Positions 22,750 to 35,592 of a DNA stretch of 64,000 nt are shown in pieces (position 1 is the stretch's first letter; each line of letters starts with the position of its first letter). The notes beneath the pieces are model-generated. The model had not been told where the DNA came from, searched no databases, and saw nothing but the letters and a program-made list of their open reading frames with translations. This DNA comes from Macrophomina tecta. Its lineage: Eukaryota > Ascomycota > Dothideomycetes > Botryosphaeriales > Botryosphaeriaceae. Position numbers and translations under genes: made by a program. Location: NCBI GenBank assembly GCA_024180945.1, contig JAKSGN010000002.1:3038001-3102000 (forward strand), in the 5' to 3' direction.

Positions 22750-24441
22750 GAGGGTTAGAGATGGGTTCGGTGGCAGCCGGCGGAGAGGGCAAGCTCTCTG
22801 GTCACCTTGCGGGGGGGCGGCGGGAAGTTAGGTGGGCTGGCAGGCGGCAGCTGGTTGGGGCACGCGGGCAGCGATGGCGTCGAGGAGCATGTGGCAGCTG
22901 AGGTGTCGATGGCGGACGCCCACGCGGTCGCGGGGGTGGGTAGCAGTGGGCGAGCTTAGCTCTCCCGTAGGGCTTAGGCTCTCCCCCGCCAAACCGCGGG
23001 CAGGCAGCAGCCAATCATGCGGCGGCCGGCGGCAGAACACCACGCCGGCTCCGCGCGTGCTGCAACACAACGGCGTCGAGTCAAGAAAAAGGCTTGTTCG
23101 CACATCCGTGCACGTCTTACTGTTTGCCCTGACCCTGCTGCCAGTGCCACGACTAATGCGCCGCCGAACGCCAGCCTCCCTAACGACTCGCGCGGAGAGC
23201 CGCAGCGGTTGCGCCGAGCGCCGCCCTCTGACTCTGCACACAGGCCGAGCGTCGAGTCGAGAGTCTCGTAAGGCCAGCTCCCGTTCGCCTATCATCCTCT
23301 CGTATCTTCAAACGCCCCTTTCTCCTGGGCCCAGGCAAGCATTTCGGAGAGCAGGTCCTGCGCAAATCACTCTTGTCTCCGCCGCCCCAGCGGAAACCGC
23401 CTCAGCGGCTCCCAAATCGCCCTGCCGGGCTCCTGCGCCTGGCCCGCATGCTCCCCTCGATGGCTGAAACCCGAACCGACCACTCCCCCGCCTGCTCTCC
23501 GCCGTCTTGCCTGTGTTGGTGCAGACGGGGCTTCCCGGACGGCACAGGAGCCGCGTGTGGCCTGATGGCTGCCGCTGCCAAGACGTCAACGTCCTGCTGC
23601 AACCCATCCCACCTTCGAGCTTTTCCGCCGCCCGTCAGCGCCAAGGACAGTTGCGCCCCAGGCCCGTGTGGACAGGACGTGACGGCTCCCGGGCCTCTCT
23701 CCATTAATCGCTGCCACTATGAGATCGCGTATTCGGGGAAATCTGCGCCTCCCCCCAATGCGCCTGATCAGGACCTCTATTATGCTCATGCTCCTGAAGC
23801 TCACCGCAGGCGCATCAATCAGACCATTTTGGCTGCGATGCCAGCACCGTGATGGTTCCCGGGTTTGAGGATATAAGTTCCATCTGATTCCTGCGGCACC
23901 AACGGACAAAACCTCTCCGCAGTCTTGGCCCGCCCGGAAGTCTGGCCCTCCTCGCTTCAAGGGGATTTGCCGCGCATTGCTCCAGTCCGCATCATCGCCA
24001 AGCCACGTTGAAGGGCCAAGTCAGACCGAATGGAATAGCCATGCGGCTGTCAGCCTGCGCCTGCCCTTCCTCATCTGCTCTGGCACGCGTATGTAGCCGG
24101 GCGGTATTGCACCCGCCAAGTCGTGAAGCTGCCACGCCCAGTCAAACCAAGATGACTTCTTCCCCAGGCTCAGACCTGCGGCGATGGCCCAGCCTGAGTG
24201 GGACGCCTTCCACGATCATCGTCGGCGCTTTGCGCTCTACATAAGCCCGGCTGGTAATTTGCCTCCGGCTTAAAAGAGACACACGTGTATCCGGCTCTGG
24301 CAGCTCCCCATACGATCCTCACTCGTTCTTAAAAGCCTCATCCGTCCGCTCCTTTGGTGTTGATTGAACTCTACTGCGCTCAGATCGCTTCCACTCACTC
24401 GTTGTATTTAACCCCACCCGTGACCTTACAACTCAATCACC
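22750..24441. other. Long divergent intergenic region (coiled-coil gene / carbonic anhydrase)
   Basis: 1.7 kb between two start codons without a recognisable gene. Several GC-rich open frames of 100-210 codons overlap on both strands and read as arginine/proline-rich shadows. TATA-like TTAAAAG words at about 24270 and 24331 and a TATTTAA near 24405 could serve the carbonic anhydrase promoter. Confidence 0.45.
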
Positions 24442-25555
24442 ATGCTTTCCAACATCCTCTCCACTGCCCTTCTGCTCTCCTCGGCCAGCGCAAGCTGCCT
24501 CCACGGCACTTCGCTGCAGCCTCGCCGTCTGGCGAAGCGTGCTGGCCAGGTTGAGGTCAGCAGCTTTGGCTACTCTGGCATGACCGGTCCTCTCAACTGG
24601 CACAACCTCGCCGCTGCCAACACCATGTGCAATACTGGCACCAACCAGTCTCCCATCAACATTGGTATGGATCTTCGTGGCCCCCGCATATACCCCGGTC
24701 CCCCCACACCACCACACTTGAGAATTCCTCCGTTACTCCCCGACTTGACCCACTTTTTCATACCATCATGCTGACCTTGGACAAGATGATTCTATTCCCT
24801 TGGCCACCGAGGCCCCTGTCATTGACTTCCCCAACGTCGAGGCTGCCGAGTTTGAGAACCTTGGCAGCACCCTCGAGGCCATTGTCAACGGCACCACCAC
24901 TGTCGGTGGCGTCGACTTCAGCTTGGCTCAATTCCACCTTCACACCCCCTCTGAGCACCGCATCAATGACGAATACTTCCCTCTTGAGATGCACATGGTG
25001 CACGAGTCGGCCGAGGGTGGTTTTGTCGTGCTGGGCCTCCTCTTCCAGTTGACCGAGGATGGCAGCACCACTGACCTTCTGACCGCCACCACTTCGCACC
25101 TCAGCGAGGTCGCCACTCCTGGTACCGTCACCGAGACGGCCGCCCTCGACTTCGCCCCTCTGGTCAAACACCTGACCACCAACCCTCTCCTCAACTACAC
25201 CGGCTCTCTCACCACGCCTCCTTGCTCCGAGGGCATCAACTTCCTGATCTCCCAGGAGCCGCTCCCCATCAACGTTGCCACCTTCAACTCGATCAAGAGC
25301 GTCATGAAGTTCAACAGCCGCTTCTCCCAGAACTCTCTCGGCGAGCCCAACCTTCTCGACTCGGCCGCCATCAACGCTCTGGCCACGGGTGCAACCAGTA
25401 AGTCCGCAGTCAACACCACCGCCGAAGCAGTCAACACCACCACCGGCTCGGAGTCGTCGCCAGCGGACAAGCACGCGATCAACGCGGAGCAGCTCCACGT
25501 CCTCAGCAACATACTTCAATCTGTGGATTCCGCCATTCACGAGATCATCGGCTGA
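24442..25555 (+). CDS. Secreted alpha-class carbonic anhydrase
   Basis: 330-residue protein in two exons (24442-24664 and 24786-25555; 121-nt phase-1 intron). The enzyme interconverts CO2 and bicarbonate using zinc. A signal peptide covers about residues 1-18 (ILSTALLLSSASA). The zinc ligands are visible: His125 and His127 in QFHLHTPSEH, and His144 in LEMHMVH. NQSPINI, which the intron interrupts just after, and the late LTTPPCSEGINF stretch are further family marks. Several N-x-S/T sites (for example NGTT, NYTGS, NTT) suggest glycosylation. The C-terminal 60 residues after NALATGA are low-complexity and outside the fold; I see no clear GPI signal. Fungal alpha-CAs are secreted or wall-associated. 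Confidence 0.92.
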
Positions 25556-27843
25556 CGCGTTGAGATTGTTAAAAGAGAACTAGGCAAGATTTGATGAGAT
25601 TTGATACTGTCAAATGATACTTTTTGTATTTTTCCTCTGCGCGCGTGCGCGTACCGCAGCAGATGATACTGTATTTTCCCTACTTTCTCTGTAATACTTT
25701 CTATTCCTCTCTCTGCGCCGCTGCCGACTACGACACCGACGATCTCGCACTCTCACCGCCGCGAGAGAACGACGGAGCCGACGACCGAAGCTGCCAACCC
25801 AGGCAACAGACGCCACCGACCCCTGCCGAGGATGAAGGGGCATTACGGGGATATCAGTATCATCTTTCCAGGGGACACGAAGTATAGACGTATCACATCT
25901 CGCGCGTTCTTCCTTACAATTTTTCTTCTGCTTTTAATGTATTCCGTACGTCAGTATTTCAAATTTTTGTCTTTTGTTCATTTCAATTCCCCATACAAGT
26001 GAGCATTCTAGGAGTTGTAGAGCGGTAGTCACAGCAGCAACAGGCTGAATGATGGTGTGTGCATGAACGGATTAGAGTACGCTCTTACTAGAGAGGCTTT
26101 GTATGATGAATGTTAGTGGCGTAGCGGGGCAGTTGCGGATATCGTTGATACCTTTTTTTTTTTCTTTTCTCATCTCATCATTCGTACACATAGAAAGTCG
26201 ACTGTTATTGGAAGCAGTTAATTTTTTTTTCCTTCCATCGCCTGACCGGCTTTTACTTCTGACGTCCGCTTTACCGCGCCAACGTGAAACAGCTTGCCCT
26301 ATCCGCGCAATCCTACTTGCTTTGTTCGATCCGAAAGGGGTGCGGGTGGCTTATGCCTGAGGCTCAGCTCGTCTCACGTTATTTGAAATGCACACGCACG
26401 CAGTCAGCTTGCCGCTGCTGACCGCATTGTTGGGACTGACCGACGACGATGACGAGTCCGCATTCGACTGGGCGGTAGTTCGGAGGGTGGGGGGTGTGGA
26501 TAGTATGGGGGCTTGTCAGGCGCACTGCAAGGCTTCCCCACACACCCCGTTTTTTTTTCTCCGCCCTGGCCCTTCGCCAATGCACATATTTTCGTTTGCC
26601 TGCCTTTCTATTATCTTCCTGCCTCACCGCCACCAGTAGGCTTTTTATTTTTTTTTTCTCGCGGGGACACCCGTTTGCGGAAGGTGCGATTAGAGTTGTG
26701 TAGTGCGCGTCCTAAGCAATACGAAGGATTGACGCCTACTCTTACCTGTTCGCACCACCTTGGCGATGTTGCTTCGCGCAAGACAAGGCAACGACGAAGC
26801 CGCGCTTCCCATCCACCGCAAAGGCTTCGTGGTTTGCATCGGCCATGCAAAGTGCGGGGCAAACCCGCTGGCGCAGTCGAAGCAGGTGTCGTCGCTGCGG
26901 CACCCTTGCAAAAAGTCGTTCATTTTCACCAGATGTATGGTCTTTTTTTTTTTTTTTTTGGGGGGGGGGGACGCGGAATTTTACGGGAGAAGGGAGCCGG
27001 GAAACGTCATTCTGGCCTGACCCAACATCTTATTCCCCAGGACGCTGGTCTTGGGGGCGGAAAAATATCCGACTTGGCTTTTCTTTTGGCCTCTGGGTTC
27101 CCCGGATCGTCCTGGCTTGGCCGACGGGACAATGCGGACCTACCACCAGCCTCCTCGAACTGACTGAGAGGTCTGCAGCTCAACAAACCATAGCTCGCTG
27201 CAGTGACTTTTTTTTTTTTTTTTTGGGCAGCCATGATCGCCATGCTCGTGCGCATGCGCAGAGAGAAAAAAGTGAGAACTGGCCAAAACATGCGTCGACG
27301 CCTGACATGTGAGGCACAGATGCAGTGTCTGTGACGCAGACCGCTCCAACGAAAGTTACTTCTTGGCGGGAACAACGAGGGCGAGTGCAATGCTGCGACA
27401 CACCTGAACGTCCAGATAACCTTAAAACTAATTTTTTTTTTTTTTTTTTTTTACTAAGGTGCGGTGATCACCGGAGCGGGAACAGCCACATTGATGAGCT
27501 TCCCGTCCCTCGTGAAGACGCGCTCAGGCTTTCGTTTGTCAACACCCGTGCTCAGATCCCCGGAAGCCCACGGTCGAAATTTTGTGGATGGGTAGTGGAG
27601 GAGAGGGAAGACGGGCCGGTTTGGTCGCCTAGTTCATCTCGGGGATTTCCGCGCGCAGGCGTAGGAGGAATGCCCCGACTTCATTTGGGTTCGTAACGAA
27701 GCGGGCCGTGAATGGGACGGGAGATCACAAAAGAGTGGCCAGTGCGTGTAAGCATGTCAGCTCCTATACGAGAGAAGGGTGGCTTGGATGATTGTTGTCT
27801 ATCTGGGCTATTTCTGTTCCATATGCTTGGAACACAGATCTTT
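25556..27843. other. Gene-free convergent region with homopolymer runs
   Basis: I find no gene. The stretch separates the 3' ends of two convergent genes and is marked by long T runs: 26153-26163, 26222-26230, 26943-26959 (followed directly by 11 G), 27208-27224 and 27432-27452. Open frames up to 216 codons near 26513-27163 read straight through the T and G runs as Phe and Gly strings, so they are not credible genes. Confidence 0.5.
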
Positions 27844-30800
27844 TTACTGTATATCCACTGTCCATGCCTCCATGCCTACACCCACCACCACCACCGTTCG
27901 CTTGTCGTCACCTGCATCCGCCGCCAGCGCCACTACATCCGACACATCTGCCACAGCGGTACCTTGGTCCGCGAGCCTCTTCACATTCAACCCGTCGACG
28001 CTCGCCTTCTCTACGTTAATCACGACTTCCCATAGCTTGACCCGCTGGTCGCTACCGGACGTCACCGCGAGCAGTCTTGTGGAGGAGTGCTTTTCCACAG
28101 GCTGGCTGGCTAGTAATACGACTCCCGTGACCGTGGCCGCATGAGCACGGGGAATGAAAAGTGTACTAGTGTGCGAGCAGTCCACGGATTCCCCTGACTG
28201 TAACAGGGTGAAGGCAATAGCGTTGTCGTCGCCGGCGGTGAGGAGGACAGTTAGGGTTGAGGAAAGGCGATGGGAGGCGAAAGACTTGATCGTGCTCTGG
28301 TGGATGCGCTTTCGGGTCAGGAAGGCTAGGGGAAGAGGGTCAGGGCTAACTAGAGTTTCGGCATCCATAGGAGTGGACTGGAATGCAGAGGGGTTGGGTA
28401 GTGGCCAGAATGCAATATGCCCATCCGTGCCCGCTGTAAGAAGGAGCGATGTGTTAAGACGAGTGGCTTGTGTGAGGCAGGATGTGAGATAAGTTGCCGC
28501 GTAGAGAAGGGAGAAAGTCTTAGCCGCAGGTGTCGAAGTGTAGGAGTATGTCTGCAGTAGGAGGACTGGTCAGTGCTTGCCTCATGATGATTATGAGAGT
28601 GAGCCTACCCTGATAGTTGAGTCCGAATACACTAGGGTGATGACAAACTCCGCGAATTCGCTCTCAATTGATGGCTTCTCCTGGACGTCAAAGCTCATAA
28701 TTCGCAGATCAGGAAGCTCGCTCTCCGGAAGACAGACTGCCTCACAAACCACGCCAAGGCCAATTACCGGAAGTCTTCGTGTTCTCCAGACGAAGAATTC
28801 TTCATAACCGCCGCTACTAAATAGCCAATTTCCACTCTCGGACCACGCAAGGTGCTGGATTCCGGTCACGTGCTTTCGTAGTACTCTTATGCACTTGAAA
28901 TCAGGCTGACAACCATCATGGGTGGTATACTCAAAGATACGGATAGTGGTGTCTTCCGCTCCGGTTGCAACGATGCGCGGATCGCTCGGACAGGCAGCCG
29001 CGGCCTTGATCTCTCTACCATGACCACCAGATCTGATCGTCCGATGAGATAGCGCATCCGCGGAATAGAGCTTCAAGGTAGAAGCCTGGTTCCATACAAA
29101 AATGCCCCCTTCTCCTGTTTTGGATGCACAAAAGCTCCAGATGCGATGGGCGCCACCGCATTCCACAGAGAATAGCTCCTGCTCCGTGGAGGTATTGACG
29201 ACGACAAAATGCTTGCCGCGGAAGCCATAGACAATGAGAACACCCTTGTCAACGAAGCATCCCTCCACATTGGGTCCGAAGGGTAAGCTGAGCTGATGGG
29301 CGATGACCGCCGGCCTGTCGGAGAAAATCTCTGTTGCTGCATACCGGCCATCCCGGCCAACGGAGAGCAGGTGGCCGAGACGAGTTGAATGATGCGACGA
29401 AGAATCATACGATAACCAAGCCAAAGAGGTCACTGTCTCCGGCGCATGAAGTTCAATTACGGCGTTGGACTCGAAAACCGCCTCCGTTGGGTTTCTTTCA
29501 GGGGCCTGGTTTGAGAAAATTGCCACCAAGCCGCTCCTCGCGCCCAGGAAAATCAGTGCTTGATTTGAAGTCGGGGTGTACAGCGCGCTGGTAACGACAA
29601 ATGAGCGCGGCAGCTGTAGCACTCCCTTTTGCATCAAGGCTAGACGTAAGGAATCAGTATCCCACGAGAAGAGGAAGCATTCAGCCGTCTTGGCACCGAC
29701 AGCTGTGACAATAAGGCTGATAATGCTAGTACCATCCGGCTTGCAAAAATGCGAAGCGAAAATCCCAGACACCTTTCGGCTCACTTGGGCAACGATGGGT
29801 GACTCGCGGGTAAAATCCTGGTAACAGCGGATGGCTCCGCTACTACCCGCCAGAAATGCCATGCCGCATTCCGGTAGACCAACTGAAACCGAGTAACCTC
29901 TTAGGTCGTCAACTTGACCCACAGCCTCCCAAATAAATTCGTTGGCATCTCTTCTTCCTCGAATGGTCTTTCCACTATTGGTGGCGGATATGACCAGGCT
30001 GTCAGAAACGAAGCTGCAACACCTGTGGGCATCGGTCGTTGGCTGAGGCGACACTGACTCGAGCGGTTCCAAGGGCCAGTGGTAGCTGACAACTGCACTG
30101 TCTGCGGCGCCTGTGACTGTTTCGAATCTGGCCAAGTCTGGGGAAGGGGCCAAGCCCATGGCCCGGATGTTCTTCCCCACGTGAAAAGCTCGCGTGGTCA
30201 GGAGACTTGCATTAAGTTCCAAGCGCGGCAGTTGGCCCTGTCCACATGACTGGCAGCTCAAGTCCCAAACGCGACTTGTTGCATCTTCGCCAAAAGACAC
30301 TAAGCGAAAGCCTTCGCGAGCTGGAGAGCTGACGAAGCGGATTGCCCATACGCGTGAGATATGTCCCCACGCCACGGCAAGGCAGTTCTCCTGTTCGGTG
30401 GTGGCATTGGCGCCGAAGCCAGTCTCTCGGTCCTGCACTAGACCCAGAGCGTCGTCGGAGGTGGAAAAATCCCGCCCAAGCGGAAGATGAGAAATGTCCC
30501 AGATGCGCACAGTCCGATCGTCGCTGCAGCTGGCCAGCAGCTGATGGTGCGAGCCTCCGTGATCATCAGTAGGATTGAACTTGGGTGATATCTGGACGCC
30601 AAATATAGAGCCCTCGTGGCCGGTGAAAAAGTGATGGACGCTCGAACGGGGCTGAGTGCGGTCAGAGAAATCGCAGGACCAGACCAGGATCTCACCAAAG
30701 GCGGTTCCCGAGGCAACAAGCACCTTGGTCGGGGAGAGCCAAGAGAGATGTGCCGAGTAGAGGATGCAGCGGGAGCTGACGGTAAGGTCGGAGACGGTCA

Positions 30801-31503
30801 AGAGAGGCACAGTGGGGGTACAAGTACTTGGCGAGGTGCTTGTACAGCAAAGTCGTACGATTTGGTTGTGAGCCGTAACCGCCACAGTCGTCGTGGCGTG
30901 AGGATCACTAGCAAGGGCAGAAGAGCTTGGGGGGTGGTCAAGCTCATCATATGGGTGGGCGAGATCTAAAACCCAGTCTGAAACCCGAGCGGCAGGGCCC
31001 CAGTCGAGGGCGAAAGTACGCGCAACCTCATCATGCGCGAGCCGCAGGCAGCGGACAAGGCGGCCGCCGTATGCGATCAATGTCAAGCAATCCGGCTGGG
31101 AGTCGTCAATGACCACGAGCCCGTGGACGCTCTGGTTCTCAAAGACCTTCTCCGTCAAGACGCATCGAGAGTCGATTTTGAGAAAAACACGCAGAAACGG
31201 GCCTTCGGCAGCGCATATGTATCGCGCAGTGTAAGCGAGCGCTGTCACCGGAGTGCGTGTGCATGCATGCTGGTGCAGTGATGAGTACCAATGAGCGGGT
31301 GGACTAGCGAGGGGCAGCTCACATGCAGCGGAGTGGACATTGAGAGGGCTTAAGTGAGGAGCATGGTGTTGAGCACAGGAAATGTAGACATGCTTAGCCG
31401 GAGTTCGCCCGGGGGGCAGCGGCGCGGCGGCCAAACTCCGGTCGCCCCCGTCCAGAATGTCAGCCACGCTAGCGCGTGCAGCTGCAGCAACCTGGACCTC
31501 CAT
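27844..31503 (-). CDS. RTT10: WD40 protein of the WDR6/Rtt10 (Trm734) type
   Basis: Predicted 1,200-residue beta-propeller protein in two exons (31503-28609 and 28551-27844; 57-nt phase-0 intron with donor GTAGGC). WD40 repeats are spread along the chain: GHEGSIFGVQ with ASCSDDRTVRIWDIS, AWGHISRVWAIRF with SFGEDATSRVWDLS, and near the C-terminus GHGREIKAAAACP with ATGAEDTTIRIFEY. Length and repeat spread match the WDR6/Rtt10 family, which partners the Trm7 methyltransferase for 2'-O-methylation of the tRNA wobble base. The start is uncertain: 31503 is the first ATG that leaves room for the SPT5 leader, but the first clear family residues begin about 60 codons later. The frame stays open through SPT5 exon 1 on the other strand, a by-product of that exon's GAG/GAC repeats. 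Confidence 0.75.
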
Positions 31504-31662
31504 CACCACAAAGAAACATCTTCCCTCCCCCGCTCCATCCTCGACCGAAAACACCACGAATCCTTCCGCCGTCGCCTTCCGTCGTGTGCGTCTGATCTGC
31601 CGAACCCGCGTCGCGCAGCACAACATTGCCGCTGCTGCTCCGCGCGTCCGCGCAACTGCACC
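31504..31662. promoter_or_regulatory. Shared 159-bp divergent promoter (WDR6-type gene / SPT5)
   Basis: The two start codons lie only 159 bp apart, so the genes must share a bidirectional promoter. CT-rich tracts are present on the plus strand. I see no clear TATA box, which is usual for housekeeping pairs. If the WD40 start lies further downstream on its strand, the spacing grows to roughly 350 bp. Confidence 0.5.
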
Positions 31663-34600
31663 ATGGCGTCCATTCGCGACGCTGACCTCGCCGGCTCCGA
31701 ATCCGACGACGAGCCTTTCAACTACGAACCTGCCGTCGGCTCCGACAACGAGGATCACGACGACGACCAGAACAATGACAATGATGATGAAGATGAAGTG
31801 AGGCAGGGCAGGCCCGGCTCCAAGAAGCCAAGCAGACACCAGAGCCCCGATGAAGACGACGGCGGCGCTGCGGACGAGGACGAGGAGGGCGGCGAAGACG
31901 AGGAGGGCGGCGAGGATGAGGAGGAGGAGGAGGAGGAGGAAGACGAGGATGAGGAGGAAGATGAAGACGAGGAGGAAGTCGTAGTCAGTCTCCGCTGCGC
32001 GCGCGCGCCACAAAAGTATCGGGTTGGCTGACACGTCTTTAGGGCCACCAGCGCAAGCGCCGCAAGCGCGATGCACGCCTTCAGTTCATTGATGTCGAAG
32101 CCGAAGTCGACGAGGAAGACGAAGAGGAGCTGGATGAAGATGACGAGCTCCCCGAGGATACTCATCCTGACGACCTCCTCGACATGCCCGCCGGCGCTGA
32201 GAACGACGACCGCCGTCATAGGGAGCTGGACAGACAACGTGAGCTTGAAGCAAGCATGGATGCGGAGAAGCAGGCTGCTGCGCTCAAGGAGCGTTACGGA
32301 CGCAACCGCTCCTCGGCTGTCCACTCGGATGTCCTGCCCCAAAGACTGCTACTGCCGAGCGTCGACGACCCTACCATTTGGGGTGTGAAGTGCAAGCCTG
32401 GAAAGGAAAAGGAGGTCGTCTTTGACATTATGAAAAGGTTCGAGGACCGCCTAGGCACTCGCGAGCCCCTTGACATCTGCTCCGTTTTCGAACGCGGAAG
32501 TGTCATGTCCGGCTATATCTATGTTGAGGCTAGGAAACAGGCTTCGGCTCTCGCTGCCTGTGAAAACATCTCCTTCTGCTATCCTCGCGGTAAGATGATC
32601 CTTGTACCGCTTAAGGAGATGCCCGACCTGCTTCGTGTGAAGAAATCAAAGGAGCTTGCCGAGGGCATGTACGTGCGAGTCAAGGGTAATGGCCTTTATG
32701 CTGGTGATTTGGCCCAGGTCACTGAGGTGGAGTCCAACGGCAACGAGGTCACTGTTCGCTTGATTCCCCGACTCGACTACGGTCTGAATGACGATCCAAA
32801 CGCACTGCCCGACGCCAAGCGCAAGCGCCCTGGGACTCTGACGAGCCGGCCGCCTCAGAGACTCTTTAACGATGTGGAGGCCAAGAAGAAACACATGAAG
32901 TTTTTGACTCAGGAGAATTCATTGGCCGGACAGAGGATTTGGATATACAAGAAGGACCGCTACGTCGACGGATTCCTGGAGAAAACGGTCAAACTCAACC
33001 AATTGCAGACCGAAAATGTCAACCCTCGCCTGGAAGAAGTCACCAAGTTCGCAGCTGGCGGAGAGGACGGTACCGAGAACCTGGATCTTGCCGCGCTAGC
33101 AGCAACTCTGAAGCAAGCATCGACTGGAGCCGACTATCTGCCTGGAGACATGGTGGAAATTTATCAGGGTGAACAGACGGGCGTTTCTGGCAAGGCCGTG
33201 GCTGTGCATAACGACATTGTCACACTCAGAGTGCAAGAGGGCGACTTGAAGGGGCAGACGGTCGAGGCTCCTGTCAAGTCTCTGCGCAAGCTCTTCAAAG
33301 AAGGAGACCACGTCAAGGTTGTCGGTGGCAGCAAGTACCACGATGAGGTGGGAATGGTCATCAAGGTTCGGAACGACCGTGTCACCCTCCTTACAGATTC
33401 CACCAACCAGGAAGTCACCGTCTTCAGCCGGGATCTCCGTGTGGCCTCCGACAGCGGTGGTATGCAAGGTGCTTCGAAGTATGACCTGTTCGAGCTAGTT
33501 CAGCTGGATGCCTCCACCGTCGCCTGCATTATCAAGGTAGACCGTGAATCTCTTCGAGTGCTCGACCAAAACGGCACCGTCCGCACTCTTCTCCCGTCAA
33601 ACATCTCCAATCGGGTCGACCGTCGCAAGAATGCCGTCGCGACCGATCGGGACGGCTCTGAAATCCGTACCGAGGATACTGTCAAAGAACACGGCGGAGA
33701 GCAGCGTCAAGGCCGTGTCCTCCACATCCACCGCAGCTTCCTGTTTGTTCAGAACAAGAGCCGCGCGGAAAACGCCGGCGTCTTCGTCGTTCGTGCCGCC
33801 AATGTCACCACGGTTGCTGCAAAAAGCGGAAAAGTAGCTAGTGCTGGGCCCGACCTCTCCAAGATGAACCCGCTCCTGCAGAGGCAAGACTTGCGGCAAG
33901 GACCGAACGGCCCTGGATCCATGGCTCCCCCTAAGACTATGGGACGCGACAGATTAATTGGCAAGACGGTGATTGTTCGAAAGGGTGCCTACAAGGGCCT
34001 TCTCGGCATTGTCAAGGATACGACCGACCTCGAGGCTCGCGTGGAGCTGCACACCAAGAACAAGACAATCACGATTCCAAAAGAGATCCTGACCATCAAG
34101 GACCCGGTCACGGGTGCGACAATTGGACCCGGGGGTGGCCGTGGTCGTGGCACGCCCGGTCAAGGCGGGTTTGGTGGCTCGACTCCCGGCTCTCGCGTGC
34201 CTGGAGGTTGGGGCCAAGCCGGAGGCAGGACTCCTATGGCTACACAGTCTGGAGGAAGAACGCCGGCATGGGGAGGTGCAGCTGCTCGCACTCCGGCGTG
34301 GCAGCAAAGCGGCTCGTCTACGTCGTATGGAGGAGCAGGTGGCCGCACGCCTGCCTGGAACAGTTCTGGCTCGAGTCGCACTCCCGCTTGGGCTGGAGGC
34401 AACGATGGCAGTCGGACAGCCTATGGTGGCGATGGCAACCGTACCGCATATGGCGGTGGCACGGCTTATGGTGGCAGCACGGCATATGGCGGTAGCACTG
34501 CCTACGGTGGTAATGAATCGGTAAGTTCCAACCAGATATTACGCTCATGACCTCACAAGATTACGATGACGTTCTAACAAGCTGCTCTTGGTTCGATGGA

Positions 34601-35021
34601 CAAATAGTCCCGCAATTCCACCTGGTCAGCATCGTCCCGCACCCCTTACGGTGCTGGTTCTACATCTTACGGCTCTGCCAATGACGGTGGCAGGACTCCT
34701 GCATGGGGCGCCAGCGGCGGTCGCACCCCAGCCTACCAGCCCAACGGTCCGTCAAACAAGGATTCAGCATCCCAACCTACTCCCGGCTCGTGGGCGCACC
34801 CTACACCTGGCGCATTTGACGCTCCCACCCCCGGTTTCAGCGCGCCTACACCCGCAGCAGATCAGCCCACGCCGAGATACGGCGGTTATGGCGGCTACGG
34901 TGGGTACGGTGCTACGCCTGCGGCTGCACCAACTCCGGGTGGCTACCCTGGGACGCCTGCTGGGTACGGTCCACCTGAGACGCCGGCGGCTGGTGGTGCC
35001 GATGACGATGGGTACGCGTAG
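31663..35021 (+). CDS. SPT5: Transcription elongation factor Spt5
   Basis: About 1,070 residues in three exons: 31663-31983, 32043-34520 and 34608-35021. The first donor is ambiguous (GTAGTC at 31981 or GTCAGT at 31984); both keep frame and differ by one Val. The protein binds Pol II with Spt4 as the DSIF complex. The N-terminus is very acidic (runs of Glu/Asp from GAG/GAC repeats at about 31870-31980). The NGN domain starts near residue 219 ([12 protein letters not shown]) and ends near [14 protein letters not shown] domains follow, for example [57 protein letters not shown] and [19 protein letters not shown]. From about residue 803 the C-terminal repeat region carries GGRTPAW and related TPAW units, the target of CDK9/Bur1-type kinases. 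It ends with Tyr/Gly-rich repeats. Confidence 0.95.
31870..31980 (+). repeat. GAG/GAC triplet tract encoding the acidic Spt5 N-terminus
   Basis: Imperfect GAG/GAC/GAT triplet repeat within SPT5 exon 1. It encodes a Glu/Asp run. Read on the other strand it gives a Leu/Ser/Pro-rich open frame, which accounts for long spurious frames there. Confidence 0.8.
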
Positions 35022-35592
35022 ATGTGTTGAAGAGGGGAGGTGTGAGATGCATGCATTGCATTATTTCCACGGAGTTTTTCTTGCTGGGTTTGCTTTTGTA
35101 TTGATATTTGAGGAACAGAAATTTTCAACACGAAAACAACCCGAATGAGCGGTCAAAGTTCCGCGGCTTTCGTTTTCCCAGATTTTTTTTTTTTTTTTTT
35201 CTCGTTTCTTCTGTGGTGAAGAAATCTTGAATGGCCCGGTTAGAAACTGTGTGCGGCTCGGTCTTTAGCAGGGAGGACACCAAGCTGCTTGGGTCTCTCA
35301 TGAACAAAAAGATGAAGGTTTGATGATCAGGATCTGGATCGTGCAAGCTTTTCTGATTATAATACGTGGGGAAAAGAGGGACAACTAGTTAGGCAAATTT
35401 GATGAATGAGCGGAAGCACTGGGTCATGCCCATGTCATCCTTCTCTTCTTTTCTTTTCTTTTCTTTTTTTCTTTTGTTGGAGGAGGGGGGCCAATATCCC
35501 GAAGCTCGTTCTACTGGGCTGTAGTATCGCTGTCGATTTCAGTGGACGAGAGCGTATAATTGAAGTGTTCTGATGTAATAAAGTCAGCGAGG
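35022..35592. other. 3' flank of SPT5
   Basis: No gene seen. A T18 run lies at about 35183-35200 and a TTTTC repeat tract at about 35448-35476. Confidence 0.5.

Noticed and set aside
22832..23852. GC-rich open frames of up to 211 codons in the 1.7-kb divergent gap
   Set aside because: Arg/Pro-rich shadow composition in several phases at once; no conserved motif.
26513..27163. 216-codon plus-strand open frame
   Set aside because: It reads through T and G homopolymers as Phe and Gly strings; no protein features.
31504..32076. Upstream extension of the WD40 frame across the SPT5 promoter and first exon
   Set aside because: The extension is the antisense of the GAG/GAC repeats of SPT5 and yields Leu-rich low-complexity sequence. 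It is not coding on the minus strand.
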